DNA of 64,000 bases from an uncultured Pelagibacteraceae bacterium (GTDB lineage Bacteria; Pseudomonadota; Alphaproteobacteria; Pelagibacterales; Pelagibacteraceae), in the NCBI GenBank assembly GCA_902571915.1, contig CACGDY010000001.1:124001-188000 (forward strand), read 5' to 3'. Positions 63,256 to 64,000 of the stretch are shown here, piece after piece (the first letter of the stretch is position 1; every line of letters begins with the position of its first letter). The notes beneath the pieces are model-generated. The model had not been told where the DNA came from. It saw only the letters and a list, made by a program, of their open reading frames with translations, and ran no database searches. Made by a program: the position numbers and the translations under genes.

Positions 63256-64000
63256 ATCTCTAGCAATATTTTTAGTTATTTCATCATTCTTTCTTACTTG
63301 TGTTTTGTCTATATGGAAAATTATGTCTACACTTCAAGGTGTAAACTTTACTAATTTAAATATTACCCAAATATTTCTTACTAGTATCTTTTTATCTTTA
63401 TCATTTGTATTAATTGGAAATAAGATAAATCATTTGTTTAAGATTATCACATTATCACTGATATTTTCAATTTCATATTATTACTCAAATGAGACATTTA
63501 CGTATTGGTATATATTTGGAGTTTTTTTAATTACTTTATTTTTTACTAACAAATTAAAGAAATATAGTATGCAATCTTTAAAAGAAGACTTCATAACTGA
63601 AAAAATCATTTTTGATTTTATAACTTTATTTGGCATAGTCTTTTTTGCTTTTGTAATTTTATTTCCTTTTTACATAATGTTAGTTACTAGTTTCAAAACC
63701 CAAATAGCTTTATTAGTTAATCCTTTAGATTTTAGTCTAGACTTCACAAAAAGCTTAACTGAGTTGTTCAAGTCTTACTTTGTAATTTTTGAAACTTATA
63801 ATTTTGGCAGATACATCTTAATTAGTTCAGCTGTCTCAATAGGAACTGTTATTGTAACATTACTATTTGCAATTCCAGCAGCCTATGCAGTTGCTAGATT
63901 AAATTTCTTTGGCAAAAACTTTTTATCAACCTCGATTTTAATTATTTACATGTTTCCAGCTATAGTATTAGTGATCCCTTTATATACTGTGTTTAGTCAA
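63245..64000 (+). CDS. Sugar ABC transporter second permease, N-terminal part (gene runs off the window)
   Basis: An open frame from the ATG at 63245 to the window end (252 codons, no stop). Residues from about 120 match the start of MalG-type permeases: FPFYIMLVTSFKT, a linker, then FAIPAAYAVARLNFFGKN and MFPAIVLVIPLYTVFS. The first 118 or so residues are extra, with about four membrane helices (for example near 5-25, 38-56, 64-80 and 86-104), whereas common MalG-type proteins have a single helix before this point. The ATPase-coupling loop lies outside the window. Confidence 0.85.
   Translation, partial: MKFKSLAIFLVISSFFLTCVLSIWKIMSTLQGVNFTNLNITQIFLTSIFLSLSFVLIGNKINHLFKIITLSLIFSISYYYSNETFTYWYIFGVFLITLFFTNKLKKYSMQSLKEDFITEKIIFDFITLFGIVFFAFVILFPFYIMLVTSFKTQIALLVNPLDFSLDFTKSLTELFKSYFVIFETYNFGRYILISSAVSIGTVIVTLLFAIPAAYAVARLNFFGKNFLSTSILIIYMFPAIVLVIPLYTVFSQ

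Noticed and set aside
1-64000. Horizontally acquired island, prophage, integron or CRISPR array
   Set aside because: Base composition is even across the window, the genes are mostly housekeeping and transport, and no integrase, transposase, direct-repeat array or tRNA-linked junction was seen.

Overview
The window looks like one continuous chromosomal segment of a SAR11-clade alphaproteobacterium (Candidatus Pelagibacter or a close relative). The grounds are strongly AT-rich DNA, extreme compaction (neighbouring genes overlap by 1-20 bases or sit a few bases apart, and no gap without a gene exceeds 160 bases), many high-affinity uptake systems that depend on binding proteins, a fused SpeD-SpeE polyamine enzyme, a methylcitrate cycle, and the order rpsD ... 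grxD-bolA-purLQSCB. This is inference from gene content; no 16S gene is present. I found no tRNA, rRNA, IS element, CRISPR array, prophage or attachment site.

Layout. 1-1257: edge of a surface-polysaccharide region (partial rfbB, a GT2 glycosyltransferase). 1254-5457: a locus for polyamines and methylthioadenosine (MTA): apt, diverging from mtnP-mtnA-class II aldolase-speDE. 5519-7755: an amino-acid/opine-type ABC importer without its ATPase. 7752-9115: a DUF6165-like protein and a GT9 glycosyltransferase. 9099-13240: an AbrB-family membrane protein diverging from a complete tripartite tricarboxylate transporter (tctC-tctB-tctA). 13233-19305: assorted enzymes (GT4, thioredoxin-fold protein, gamma-carbonic anhydrase, methyltransferase, flavin split-barrel protein, 3-hydroxyisobutyrate-dehydrogenase family, MFS carrier) and rpoZ with an unusual acidic tail. 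19302-25470: class III CoA-transferase, a TRAP transporter (dctPQM), dusA, a TauE/SafE permease, and a DUF2061 gene preceded by a possible structured RNA leader. 25588-36922: phosphomannomutase/phosphoglucomutase, class I ribonucleotide reductase nrdAB, the methylcitrate genes prpDBC, gph, a GlmU reduced to its acetyltransferase half, and glmS. 36952-44953: aroG (class II), nadE, cysS, cimA, a DUF1989 protein, trmJ, rpsD and a methyltransferase. 44954-52200 (minus): sfsA-map-purB-purC-purS-purQ-purL-bolA-grxD. 52207-55643: a CinA N-terminal domain protein, a gamma-glutamylcyclotransferase-like protein, and a circularly permuted ATP-grasp gene diverging from an Anbu-type proteasome-like peptidase. 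55646-64000: a probable glucosylglycerate locus (GH13 phosphorylase-like, GpgS-like, GpgP-like) transcribed with an ABC ATPase, diverging from the binding protein and two unusual permeases of a sugar importer; the window ends inside the second permease.

How it fits together. MTA released by the aminopropyltransferase half of SpeDE can be split by MtnP. The adenine would go to Apt, and the sugar phosphate through MtnA to an aldolase. Transport dominates the rest. In all four binding-protein-dependent transporters a strong RNA hairpin sits exactly between the binding-protein gene and the first permease gene, which would give many binding proteins per permease. The best candidates for poorly described biology are the stripped-down Anbu/ATP-grasp pair, the glucosylglycerate-linked importer with a DUF11-like insertion in one permease, the stand-alone GlmU acetyltransferase, and the structured leader before the DUF2061 gene.
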